This document shows positions 9,159 to 16,818 of a stretch of DNA of 64,000 nucleotides, in pieces. Position 1 is the stretch's first letter, and each line of letters begins with the position of its first letter. The DNA is from an endosymbiont of Acanthamoeba sp. UWC8 (GTDB lineage: Bacteria > Pseudomonadota > Alphaproteobacteria > Rickettsiales > Midichloriaceae). The stretch lies in contig NZ_CP004403.1 in the NCBI RefSeq assembly GCF_000730245.1, forward strand, positions 1,302,001-1,366,000, written 5' to 3'. The position numbers and the translations under genes are program-made. Under the pieces are notes generated by a model. That model was not told where the DNA came from and did no database searches. It saw nothing but the letters and a program-made list of their open reading frames with translations.

Positions 9159-10559
9159 ATGGCTCTTGAAAGCTTAGATATTCCTTTAGAAAATATTATT
9201 TCTAAGAAAGAAGTAAGAGAAAAAACTAGTTTAGAAACTTCCCCTTCGGAAGAAGAAGTAAGGGAACAGATTAAATTAATGTTGAGAGAAAAGCTTCAGG
9301 TAATGTATTCATACATGCAAGAATCTAAGAAGGCTTCTAATAACATGACTGCCTCTCAAACATTTGAAAGTGATGCTGTAATCATACCTAGTATAGAAGA
9401 ATCAAAAGAAGCTTTCAAAGAGATTGATATGGGAGGTTCGGCATTTCATATGTTTGATGCTCCTAAGAGTGAAGCCCCTACTCAATCAACAGCGACTGAA
9501 GACGAGCTTGAAGAGTTTAAGCGCGATGCTGTTGTTATACCACGAGCAGTTGCAAGTCTGAACATTGCGCCTCAAAAAGCAAAACTACTCTCAAGCTCAA
9601 ATGAAAATCAAACAATTGTTGAGCTTTCGCCAAAAGATGAATTTGAAGAAGGTTTTGTACATGTTGACGAGCCGACATTTGTGGAGTTGTGCTCTACTAA
9701 GTATTTTGACTCCATTTTAAGCGGTGCAAAAACCTTATGGGCTGCGAAGTCTCACCTTCCGGTTGTAACTTCTACTGCACTCGCTCTTTATTCTAATTTC
9801 TCGCTTATTACCTGTGCAGGAGTTTCTCTTTCGGTAATAGCCGGCTTAGATTATGCAATTAATGAAAATTGTGATAGAACTAAGGCCTTGCTTGGAGCTG
9901 CAGTTACTATCAGCGGTCTTGGAATCGGTGCACCGATAGCACAAAAATTGCTTGTTGCCGGGATTAGTTCAGTCGGAATCTTTGCAGTTGGTGCTTCCAT
10001 ATTTAACCCTGCTACTTTTGCAGGAATGGTTATAGGTGGAGCATCTACTTTCATGCTAAGTAAAACAGGTTACTGCCTTACAGCTGCATCTTGTTTAGGT
10101 CTTTCTACATACTTATCTAGTGTACTATCTACCACAGATGCACAAGATTTTGTGAAAGATGCTGTAAGAGCAGCAATTACTGATGAAATACAAGGTGAAT
10201 TAGGTCGCCAAGTTGAAAATTGTAATAATCAGGTAGTGCTTGGTTTTATTCCTGTCGGCAAAATATTTAGTCCTATTACCAATTATTTAAATAATAAAGC
10301 ATGCAATAAAGTTGAGAGTGTTGTTAACAACACTATTACTGACCGTATTCTTAATATTGGAGAAAATGGTCAAACCTCAGCACTTAATTATTGGAAAGGA
10401 AACGGGGACAAATTTTTAAACAGCCTTATGTTCTTCCCTAAGTGCCTTGTTGAATTTGCACCAATGGCGCTTGAATCTTGCAAGAACTATTATCAGAAAA
10501 ACTTTAATTCTACTGTGATTGGCTTAGGTGGCTCAAATGCAGAATTGATGCAACGTTAG
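9159..10559 (+). CDS. Hypothetical protein with central hydrophobic domain; candidate membrane-active effector
   Basis: I do not recognise this 466-residue protein. The first ~180 residues are charged and probably flexible, and contain two copies of a short motif, SDAVIIPS (about residue 71) and RDAVVIPR (about residue 126). Residues ~195-330 are strongly hydrophobic and rich in Gly, Ala and Ser (for example AVTISGLGIGAPIAQKLLVAGI), suggesting several membrane helices or helical hairpins. The last ~130 residues are polar. There is no N-terminal signal peptide. A flexible N-terminus plus an internal membrane domain is common in secreted effectors of intracellular bacteria, but this is inference. 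A good promoter precedes the gene and a strong terminator follows it, so it is a single-gene unit. Confidence 0.7.
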   Translation: MALESLDIPLENIISKKEVREKTSLETSPSEEEVREQIKLMLREKLQVMYSYMQESKKASNNMTASQTFESDAVIIPSIEESKEAFKEIDMGGSAFHMFDAPKSEAPTQSTATEDELEEFKRDAVVIPRAVASLNIAPQKAKLLSSSNENQTIVELSPKDEFEEGFVHVDEPTFVELCSTKYFDSILSGAKTLWAAKSHLPVVTSTALALYSNFSLITCAGVSLSVIAGLDYAINENCDRTKALLGAAVTISGLGIGAPIAQKLLVAGISSVGIFAVGASIFNPATFAGMVIGGASTFMLSKTGYCLTAASCLGLSTYLSSVLSTTDAQDFVKDAVRAAITDEIQGELGRQVENCNNQVVLGFIPVGKIFSPITNYLNNKACNKVESVVNNTITDRILNIGENGQTSALNYWKGNGDKFLNSLMFFPKCLVEFAPMALESCKNYYQKNFNSTVIGLGGSNAELMQR

Positions 10560-10585
10560 TAAAAATAGTTATTAACTAATTATAT

Positions 10586-10620
10586 ATTACCAATCTATAA
10601 TGTAGGTTGGTAATTTTTTA
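10586..10620 (+). terminator. Intrinsic terminator of the 9159-10559 gene
   Basis: ATTACCAATC (10586-10595) pairs with GGTTGGTAAT (10605-10614), giving a 10-bp stem with one G-T pair and a 9-nt loop. It is followed by a run of T to 10619. It lies 27 nt after the stop codon. Confidence 0.8.
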
Positions 10621-10674
10621 TTTGCTGCATTAACTAATTTTAATAAAAAAAATTATATAAGAGCTAAATTTACC

Positions 10675-10701
10675 TTGAAACTTAGCTTGTTATTGTATAA
10701 A
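10675..10701 (+). promoter_or_regulatory. Candidate promoter of tRNA-Thr
   Basis: TTGAAA (10675-10680) and TATAAA (10696-10701) are spaced by 15 bp, ending 19 bp before the tRNA 5' end. The spacing is slightly short, but the position fits a tRNA promoter. Confidence 0.4.
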
Positions 10702-10720
10702 AATAATCCAGTACGGTTTT

Positions 10721-10795
10721 GCCGCCGTAGCACAGTGGTAGTGCACTTCATTGGTAATGAAGAGGTCGCAGGTTCGATTTCTGCCGGCGGCACCA
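10721..10795 (+). tRNA. tRNA-Thr (anticodon GGT)
   Basis: A full cloverleaf can be drawn. The acceptor stem is GCCGCCG / CGGCGGC. The D-arm contains TAGCACAGTGGTAGTGC. The anticodon stem is CTTCA/TGAAG with loop TTGGTAA (anticodon GGT), and the T-arm is GCAGG-TTCGATT-TCTGC. The discriminator is A (10792), and CCA is encoded (10793-10795). Decayed mobile DNA starts about 190 bp downstream. Confidence 0.97.
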
Positions 10796-10987
10796 GTTAA
10801 AGCTTAGGATACAGCGTTTTTATAAAATTTATAAAATCTTAGTTTTCTACATATTTTCTACACTTGGTATAAAAAGATTTGGTAAAAATATAATTTATTA
10901 AATTTAGTATTTATAAAGGTTATAAATATAAAAGAATGATTTGCATAAGCAAAAAGGCAGCTTGTGCTTTCTTCATACTAATAAACT

Positions 10988-11257
10988 TTATTTGAACAAA
11001 ATTTCTTGTAATTTCTTTACCAGCATAGAATGCTTAGTCGGGTTCTCTTCTTTAAGCTTTATAATATTTGCTAATTTCCACTATACGGCAGGTAAGGTAT
11101 TTAGTTTCTCAATCCCACATAAGCTCCAGTCCGGATTTCCCTTCTTAAAGCTAATCAGCAAATGTTTGTCATTTTCAGTTAAAATATTTTGTATAATGTT
11201 AGTTACCTTTTTCCAGGTTACTTTTAAATCAGCATAGCTAAACGGCTTTATAGACAT
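10988..11257 (-). pseudogene. C-terminal remnant of a nucleotidyltransferase-like (AbiEii-type) protein
   Basis: Reading the minus strand from an ATG at 11257 gives a frame with MSIKPFSYADLKVTWKKV, then HLLISFKKGNPDWSLCGIEK and LNTLPAV. An in-frame TAG (11083-11081) follows, and then WKLANIIKLKEENPTKHSML up to a stop at 10988. Apart from the TAG (one change from CAG, glutamine) the frame is intact. The phrases GxPDWS, LPAxxWKLxNI and KHxxLVxKLxxxL resemble the C-terminal part of AbiEii/AbiGii-type toxin proteins, recalled from memory. The N-terminal part is missing: the IS3-family element begins 43 bp beyond the ATG. A positive-strand frame over the same bases is a shadow. Confidence 0.45.
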
Positions 11258-11370
11258 TCCTAAAAAATGTTTTATAAAAAGTTCTTCTTGGTTTATATAA
11301 TGGCCCCTAGTTTTTGGACAGAAAAAAGACTAAAATGAGGTAAACAGCTCTAAGAAAGAAGGAGCAAGGA

Positions 11371-11670
11371 ATGAAGAAACAAATAAAACACTACAGTGCT
11401 GAAGAGAAGGCTAAGGTAGCAATAGAAGCTTTAAAAGGAGAGCTAACGATAGCCCAAATCAGCAGCAAATACGGGGTTCATGCGAATCAGATATACCGGT
11501 GGAAGCAAGAAGCTATAGAGGGCATGATATATGGGTTTAAGAGCAAAGCAAAAGTGAAGGATAATAGCGAGGAAGATCTAATAAAGAGCTTATACGAGCA
11601 AATAGGACAGTTAACCGTAGAACGGGACTGGTTGAAAAAAAAATCTAAGCTGTTTGGCATTGGAACATAG
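11371..11670 (+). CDS. IS3-family transposase OrfA (helix-turn-helix)
   Basis: This 99-residue protein has the HTH_Tnp_1 pattern of OrfA: YSAEEKAKVAIEALKGELTIAQISSKYGVHANQIYRWK, which binds the element's terminal repeats. A leucine-zipper-like C-terminus follows (EEDLIKSLYEQIGQLTVERDWLKKK). AAGGAG lies about 10 nt upstream of the ATG. The frame crosses nine A residues (11635-11643) and ends 27 nt later, inside the start of orfB. Confidence 0.88.
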   Translation: MKKQIKHYSAEEKAKVAIEALKGELTIAQISSKYGVHANQIYRWKQEAIEGMIYGFKSKAKVKDNSEEDLIKSLYEQIGQLTVERDWLKKKSKLFGIGT

Positions 11671-12595
11671 AAAGGAGCTGATAGAGCCTGGGCATGGTAA
11701 TTTGAGTGTGGCTAGGCAATGCAAATTGTTGACCCTCAACCGCTCGACTTACTATTACAAGAAGCAAGGATTAAAAGGAGAGGATTATAAGATAATGAAG
11801 CGAATAGACGAAATATTTACACAGCACCCTTATTATGGAGCTAGAAGAATGGCGCAGGTTCTGAAAGATGAAGGATATGAGGTAGGGCGCAAGAAGATAA
11901 GTAAATACTATAGATTAATGGCTCTAGAGGCTATTTATCCGAAAATGAATTTAAGTAAGAGGAACCAAGCCCATAAGGTCTATCCGTATCTATTAAGTGG
12001 TTTAGAGATCAATAGGCATAACCAAGTATGGAGTGCTGACATTACCTATGTAAGGCTCAAGCAAGGTTTTGTGTATTTAGTGGCGATCATAGATTGGTAT
12101 AGCAGATATATCCTAAGCTGGAGGGTATCTATTAGCCTTGAGAGTGAGTTCTGCGTGGATGCCTTGAATGATGCTCTAGCTCGAAATGGAAAACCTGAAA
12201 TATTTAATACCGATCAAGGAGTGCAGTTCACTTCTAAGGCCTTTATTGAAACCCTCGAAAAAAGCAAAATAGCTATAAGTATGGATAGCAAAGGCAGAGC
12301 TTTAGATAACATATTTATCGAGCGCTTTTGGCGATCATTAAAGCAAGAGAAAATATATAGGATAGAGCTAAATACCGTAAAAGAAACAAAGGAGGCTATC
12401 AATGAATACATGAATTTTTATAACAAACACAGGCTGCATCAATCATTAGGGTATAAAACCCCTAAAAATGTGCACTTTACAACCGTTAAAACCAACCTCG
12501 TAGAGGAGAAAAGTGGGTTTACCTCTATGCCTCTGCAAGACCAAGAACTTAATTTAATTGATAATAATTTTAAGGAGCTTTACACCTCTATTTAA
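11654..12595 (+). CDS. IS3-family transposase OrfB (DDE integrase)
   Basis: This 313-residue protein is the catalytic subunit, normally made as an OrfAB fusion. It contains the HTH_21-like region (PYYGARRMAQVLKDEGYEVG) and an rve integrase core. The acidic triad is visible as the D in WSADITYV, the D in FNTDQGVQF and the E in NIFIERFWRSLK; HRLHQSLGYKTP closes the domain. The start shown is a TTG, and a lone OrfB may not be made. OrfB lies +1 to orfA, not -1 as in most IS3 elements; a -1 shift at the A9 run would hit TAA at once. Removing one A would fuse both frames. Activity therefore depends on slippage or on sequence error. Confidence 0.88.
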   Translation: MALEHRKELIEPGHGNLSVARQCKLLTLNRSTYYYKKQGLKGEDYKIMKRIDEIFTQHPYYGARRMAQVLKDEGYEVGRKKISKYYRLMALEAIYPKMNLSKRNQAHKVYPYLLSGLEINRHNQVWSADITYVRLKQGFVYLVAIIDWYSRYILSWRVSISLESEFCVDALNDALARNGKPEIFNTDQGVQFTSKAFIETLEKSKIAISMDSKGRALDNIFIERFWRSLKQEKIYRIELNTVKETKEAINEYMNFYNKHRLHQSLGYKTPKNVHFTTVKTNLVEEKSGFTSMPLQDQELNLIDNNFKELYTSI

Positions 12596-12624
12596 TTAAA
12601 AATTTGTCTAGACATATGGTGCCA

Positions 12625-12907
12625 CGATAATAGTATTGTAAAATTGCTTTTAGATCATGGTAGTGATCCTTGGATAATTAATAAGAATGGTAAAAAACCA
12701 GTAGAACTAGCAAACGAGGATACTATTAGAGATTTGCTTAAGAATAAGCAAAATGAGAGGTTAGGATACAATTTACCATGGTCATCATCATATTCATCAT
12801 ATTTAATAGAAGGCTCCTTAGGAAATGGTACTGCCTCTAGGGATAAAGGTTGGGTTTCCATAATAAAGCAAGAGAGAAACAAAGAGAGCGAGCATTACCA
12901 TGATTAA
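12625..12907 (+). pseudogene. Ankyrin-repeat protein fragment truncated by the IS element
   Basis: Directly after the right end of the IS element the frame reads DNSIVKLLLDHGSDPWIINK followed by NGKKPVELANEDTIRDLL. This is one ankyrin repeat plus the start of the next. It then runs into a polar serine/glycine-rich tail and stops at 12907. The start and most repeats are missing. It is the 3' end of a lost ankyrin gene; a TTG at 12644 is the only start-like codon, and there is no sign that a product is made. An opposite-strand frame (12655-12882) is a shadow. Confidence 0.65.
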
Positions 12908-13164
12908 TATTTCAAGAATTAGAATTTATAATATTTAAAGTGTTTTTCTCTTAATAAGATAAAGAATAGAGAAGAGTTTTTGCAACAAACTGTGTAAAAA
13001 ACCAAGTAAGTATTATCAAATAATTATTAGGCTTAGGTTAATAAATTATTTATATATAACTACAAATAAATCGCGAGGTTGCATCATTTTATATACTTAA
13101 AGTATTAACATTTATATTAACAAATAATTATATCAAACTCATAACCAACTGTATATTTTATAAA
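12908..13164. other. Spacer, no gene seen
   Basis: This AT-rich stretch has short frames on both strands and no recognisable protein or RNA. It separates the ankyrin fragment from the recombinase remnant. Confidence 0.5.
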
Positions 13165-13365
13165 TTATTTTTCACCTTCCAGTAGCTTTCCCCCCGCTTC
13201 TTTGCAAGAACCGTCGCCATTAACATAGTAATATAACCTAGCCTTCTTTATCCCTAGTTTCTTTGCAACTTTCTCAGCTATTGACTTACGATTTGACATG
13301 GCAGCCACTGCCATCTGTAATGTTGCTACGTCCTTATCTCCTTTATTGCTTAATACCTGCCCATT
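13165..13365 (-). pseudogene. Remnant of a serine recombinase/resolvase C-terminal HTH
   Basis: A minus-strand frame without a start reads LQMAVAAMSNRKSIAEKVAKK, then LGIKKARLYYYVNGDGS and KEAGGKLLEGEK before its stop (13165-13167). The pattern (AMxxR, AEKxAKxLGIxxxxLYYYVxxDG) resembles the DNA-binding tail of resolvase/invertase-family recombinases. The catalytic domain is absent, and a stop lies just upstream of the frame. It is joined to an IS3 OrfA scrap, so the two were brought together by insertion or deletion. Confidence 0.45.
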
Positions 13366-13495
13366 TAGCTATGGTACTTTTACTGATCCCTAGACCCTCC
13401 GCTGCTTGACTGAGGCTATATCCTTCTTCAGTTATTAGCCTTACTGCTTCTACTTTAAATTCTTTTGTATAATTCCTTCTTGTTTCTTTTCTCAT
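13343..13495 (-). pseudogene. Remnant of an IS3-family OrfA
   Basis: From an ATG at 13495 the minus strand encodes MRKETRRNYTKEFKVEAVRL, then ITEEGYSLSQAAEGLGISKS and TIAKWAG. This is the helix-turn-helix of an IS3 OrfA (HTH_Tnp_1), cut after about 47 residues and followed by a stop. It differs from the OrfA at 11371-11670, so it comes from another element. A terminal-repeat-like sequence (TGTTGTCCCGAAAAAGTAG on the minus strand, near 13565-13547) lies upstream, consistent with the left end of that element. Confidence 0.65.
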
Positions 13496-13910
13496 TTCTT
13501 TCCTCTGATCGGTTATTTCTTTTTTATCAGAGTTCCTTTTCTCCTTCTCTACTTTTTCGGGACAACATTATTCTAAAAAACCTCATAAAACTAGATAACT
13601 TCTTCTTTTAATTTCATTCTTTGCAACGCTACCAATTAACTAAATTGTTATTTTGGCGCTTACCGGTGCTTCAGTGATTCAATTATATTCTTCATTTATT
13701 TAGTAAATTTAGTAAAACACATCTTTATTACTATTTATTAAAAAATATTATATTTTTATTTAAAGTGGACTTCCATAGCAAATTTTTAAATATTATAATG
13801 CGAATATAACTTATAGTTAAAAACCTTAGTCAACACAAAAAGCTTATTACACTACCTTTTAAAGCTTTTCTTATAATATTTTATTACCGGGTAATTAACT
13901 ATTAAGTAAG
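13496..13910. other. Spacer with one IS end, otherwise empty
   Basis: Apart from the terminal-repeat-like bases near 13547-13565, I see no gene here. The leader of the methyltransferase mRNA probably starts in the last part of this region. Confidence 0.4.
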
Positions 13911-13952
13911 ACTGCTCTAGATACCCGCCAGTATTTAAAGCAGTATTTTTTT
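13911..13952 (+). promoter_or_regulatory. Terminator-like hairpin in the leader of the methyltransferase gene
   Basis: ACTGCTCTAGATAC (13911-13924) pairs with GTATTTAAAGCAGT (13931-13944), giving 14 positions with one mismatch and one G-T pair around a 6-nt loop. Seven T follow (13946-13952). This is a textbook intrinsic terminator, but it lies only 20 nt before the ATG at 13973, between any upstream promoter and the gene. Attenuation, or the end of a short upstream RNA, would both explain it. Confidence 0.6.
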
Positions 13953-13972
13953 AATTCAAATAGGAGAAAATA

Positions 13973-15004
13973 ATGCGTAATATTTTAAATCCCATTTTCA
14001 CTAATTATTATAATACTACTCAATCTGTTAATAAAGAAGAAATTGAGCAGTATTTCAAGAATATAACCAATGAACGGGTAGGACGATGGTTTGAAGCTTT
14101 TTTGAAGTTTACAAATCAAAAAATGATCACAGGTATGGTAATGCAAAACCTATTCCAAGATTTACAAGAAGCCCAAATAATCACTACTCCATTATCTATT
14201 TTAGATGTGGGGTGCGGAGAAGGGGAACTAGCTATGCAAATTTTACAAACTTGGTCAACACAATTACACTGTATTTGTTATTACGGCATAGATACTGATA
14301 CAAGTTTTATTAATACTATTCATAATGCTTTAACCGATTTACAAGTTCTTCATCGGCTTAAGCAAGGTAGTTGTTTTAACTCTGATATAGATGACTTGCC
14401 AAATAGTATGAACATCATCTTAGCTTCAAATGTTGCATACTATGCTCCTAACATCGATAGATTCATGCACTCCCTTCTATCAAAAAAGAGTTCGGATGGT
14501 ATTTTAGTCTCTATTCATGAATCTTCTACCTCTATTCCGAATTTTTTAAGAGAAAAATATGGTGCTGAAGTAGATACTAAAACAGCATATAAGATCAAAG
14601 TCTGCTTAGATAATGTGCAAGTAAAGTATTGTGAATTTATGCTACCATCAAAGATATCTTTACCCGAAAATTATCATAATATGGCATTGCAATTGCTGAA
14701 ATCTACTCAAAGTACTGCGAGTAACCTGGACATTCCTGTTTTAAATGCTGATCATCAGCAATTTAAAATGCTTCTGGAGTTTGTGGTTCAGAAAAGTTTA
14801 GAATCATTAAAACATCAAGGCTCACTAAATAATTATATTAACGACGTACTTGATATAGCTAAAAAGAATAAAGGCTCTATACCGATTAAATCTTCTGTGG
14901 TTTTAGTTGTTCCGGAAGATGTACATAACAAAATTTATAGCATTGTAGACAAAAAAGGATTCTCTAAACCTGATGATATAAGTTATTCTCATTTTATGCT
15001 ATAA
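13973..15004 (+). CDS. Class I SAM-dependent methyltransferase
   Basis: This 343-residue protein has the Rossmann-fold motif I, ILDVGCGEGELAMQIL (about residues 74-89). An acidic motif II follows (YYGIDTDTSF, about residue 104), then NIILASNVAYYAPNIDRFMH as the post-motif region. The substrate cannot be told: the general layout is like small-molecule or amine methyltransferases, and the C-terminal ~130 residues match nothing I know. AGGAG lies about 6 nt before the ATG, a strong ribosome site. The gene is preceded by a terminator-like hairpin and surrounded by mobile-element debris, so it may be acquired DNA. Confidence 0.75.
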   Translation: MRNILNPIFTNYYNTTQSVNKEEIEQYFKNITNERVGRWFEAFLKFTNQKMITGMVMQNLFQDLQEAQIITTPLSILDVGCGEGELAMQILQTWSTQLHCICYYGIDTDTSFINTIHNALTDLQVLHRLKQGSCFNSDIDDLPNSMNIILASNVAYYAPNIDRFMHSLLSKKSSDGILVSIHESSTSIPNFLREKYGAEVDTKTAYKIKVCLDNVQVKYCEFMLPSKISLPENYHNMALQLLKSTQSTASNLDIPVLNADHQQFKMLLEFVVQKSLESLKHQGSLNNYINDVLDIAKKNKGSIPIKSSVVLVVPEDVHNKIYSIVDKKGFSKPDDISYSHFML

Positions 15005-15011
15005 CCGTTTA

Positions 15012-16571
15012 TTAAAGGCAGGAGAGTTTTCCTGCCTTTATACCTGTATCAATAACTTTATCTATATAATTAGCCTCTATAATTTCCAAACAATAAAAAT
15101 TTTCATACACATTATTCACAATATCTAATATGGTTTTATGGTCGTAATTAACTTTATGAGTTTTTAAGGCTTTATCAACCTGGAATATTGCTTGTTTGAA
15201 AAGTTTATTTTTTAGTTTGAACGGTTGCTCATTTGAAGAAATAGGTAGTATTTCTTTTAAAGATGATAAATGCTGGCTTACAATTAAGCTTTCAATTTTG
15301 GATTTCGTAATGAAAGAAAATACCCCTCTCACCTTTCTTTTATCTAAAGTAAAGTTAGGTATGTAATGTATTTCTAAATACATGAATTCCTGTTCTTTAC
15401 ATTGCCATAAATAATTAAAAGTAACTTCTTCTCCTAAAAATGCTTTATTTAAAAATGGTTTACATATCGTGTATCCTTGCTCCCCTACTAATTCTCTGAG
15501 GTTTTTTCCAACTATATCTTTACAAGGTATATTAAAAATATTTTCATATGTTTTACTTAAAAATAAAAGTTTATGACCTTTATCAATATATGAGAAAAAC
15601 ATAGGAGAGTCTAAATTTAGAAGTTTTAAATAACTGTTATCAAAACATTCCAGCGAATAATCTTGGCGATAATCATATTTTCTATCCCTACTTATTAAAG
15701 TAGAATCCAGTTCATTAATAGTTAAAAGCCATTCATTACATATTACTATACCTATATCCTTAAACATCTTATATTGTTGTTTAATAGCAAACTGGTTAGT
15801 ATCAATGCTTTTAAGTAGTTCGTTTGATTGCTCAGTATTCTTTTTTATATATTTCTGACTTATAAGGATTAGAGATTTTATATACTGTATTTTTTCATTA
15901 GTACTTAAAGAGTATTGCCTTACTTCACCTCTTATTAGATCATTAGCTCTAAAACTATAGTAGTTATATTCATTTAATATCAAATGATCTAGCAAAGTTA
16001 TATCAAATACTTCTAAGGATTTAAATAGTTTTGAGGTTACTTTTATATCTTCTCTTGATGGCAGTAGAATGCCGCTAGGATGGTTGTGTGCAACAATTAA
16101 TCCTTTTGCTCTATATATAAGTGCTTTTCTTACTATGTCTTTAGGATTTACCCTGACCGATTCCAGATTACCGTCGGATATAAATTCTTCTTGAATTACT
16201 TTATATTTATGATCTAAATATAATACAGCAAAAACTTCCTTATTGTTTCCTTCAAAAACTAGCCTACAATATTCAGATACCATCTTAGTATTATTTAATA
16301 CTGATATTTTATCTAACTTTTCCTTTTTGCTTCTTCTAATACCTTCTTTTATATATTTAAGTAGCAGTACTGATTTATCATTAAGATTTGCATATTCTTT
16401 AATGCAAGCTTGCTCAGTTTTAATTATCTTTGATAAGCAGCCGTATTTGTTAATTAGCTTTCTTGCTTTGCTGGGTGCTTCTTCACCTTCTGATTGTAGT
16501 AATAAATTTTCAATAAACTGGTAATCTTCAAGAGAGCTTATTTTATCCTCTTTAAGATGATTAGTGCCCAT
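15012..16571 (-). CDS. RadC-like JAB-domain protein fused to a PAS domain
   Basis: The first ~215 residues are a nearly complete RadC protein. They comprise a helix-hairpin-helix-like start (about residues 15-75), then KEVFAVLYLDHKYKVI, the JAB/MPN+ metal motif AHNHPSGILLPSREDIKVT (about residues 160-178) and LLDHLILNEYNYYSFR. RadC proteins are usually about 220-230 residues, so ~300 residues are extra. These contain a helical linker and a PAS-like domain around residues 315-425 (LFLSKTYENIFNIPCKDIVG, LNKAFLGEEVTFNYLW, YIPNFTLDKRKVRGVFSFIT), then a helical tail. The PAS domain could sense a ligand or redox state and control the JAB part. I know of no such fusion. The C-terminal codons overlap the hairpin at 15014-15039. 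Confidence 0.8.
   Translation of the reverse strand: MGTNHLKEDKISSLEDYQFIENLLLQSEGEEAPSKARKLINKYGCLSKIIKTEQACIKEYANLNDKSVLLLKYIKEGIRRSKKEKLDKISVLNNTKMVSEYCRLVFEGNNKEVFAVLYLDHKYKVIQEEFISDGNLESVRVNPKDIVRKALIYRAKGLIVAHNHPSGILLPSREDIKVTSKLFKSLEVFDITLLDHLILNEYNYYSFRANDLIRGEVRQYSLSTNEKIQYIKSLILISQKYIKKNTEQSNELLKSIDTNQFAIKQQYKMFKDIGIVICNEWLLTINELDSTLISRDRKYDYRQDYSLECFDNSYLKLLNLDSPMFFSYIDKGHKLLFLSKTYENIFNIPCKDIVGKNLRELVGEQGYTICKPFLNKAFLGEEVTFNYLWQCKEQEFMYLEIHYIPNFTLDKRKVRGVFSFITKSKIESLIVSQHLSSLKEILPISSNEQPFKLKNKLFKQAIFQVDKALKTHKVNYDHKTILDIVNNVYENFYCLEIIEANYIDKVIDTGIKAGKLSCL
15014..15039. terminator. Shared hairpin between converging genes
   Basis: AAAGGCAGGA (15014-15023) and TCCTGCCTTT (15030-15039) form a perfect 10-bp stem with a 6-nt loop. 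It lies 10 nt after the methyltransferase stop and inside the last codons of the RadC-PAS gene on the other strand. The T-rich tail is short on both sides, so termination may be only moderate. Confidence 0.55.
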
Positions 16572-16779
16572 TCTTTATACTCAAACAAACTTAAAAGGTT
16601 ATATTATTTTTTAAGTGATATTACTTATTTTTCATTATTATCAAAGTGATATATGGATTAATAAATAATTATTTATATGTGAAATATTGTTTATATTAAA
16701 CATTTATAAAGATGTTCAGCAGCCATCCTACTTGATAACTATACTAGTTATTATAACTTTCAGCTGCCAGCGACAGTAC
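16572..16779. other. Spacer, no gene seen
   Basis: AT-rich DNA upstream of the RadC-PAS gene. Its promoter should lie here, but no site stands out. Confidence 0.35.
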
Positions 16780-16815
16780 TTTACTACTACATTACTGTAC
16801 TAATGTAGTAGTAAA
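16780..16815. repeat. Perfect 15-bp inverted repeat
   Basis: TTTACTACTACATTA (16780-16794) is followed by CTGTAC and the exact inverted copy TAATGTAGTAGTAAA (16801-16815). No T tract follows on either side, so it is not a classic terminator. It borders the PAS remnant and may be the end of a lost element or a protein-binding site. Confidence 0.7.
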
Positions 16816-16818
16816 TAA

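Larger units (their letters stand above)
11301..12624 (+). mobile_element. IS3-family insertion sequence, 1324 bp
   Basis: The element runs from TGGCCCCTAG (11301) to its imperfect inverted copy ending ATGGTGCCA (12624). About 14 of the first 22 terminal bases match between the ends, and the tips are TGGC...GCCA. It carries an orfA/orfB pair typical of IS3 elements. No target duplication is visible: the bases just outside are ATATAA on the left and CGATAA on the right. The flanks also belong to different broken genes (a nucleotidyltransferase-like remnant and an ankyrin fragment). This suggests recombination between two copies, or decay after insertion. Confidence 0.8.

Noticed and set aside
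10941-11237. 98-codon plus-strand frame
   Set aside because: It is the opposite strand of the nucleotidyltransferase-like remnant, starts with TTG and matches nothing, while the minus strand reads as a recognisable protein tail.
12655-12882. 75-codon minus-strand frame
   Set aside because: It is antisense to the ankyrin fragment, whose repeat pattern is clear on the plus strand.
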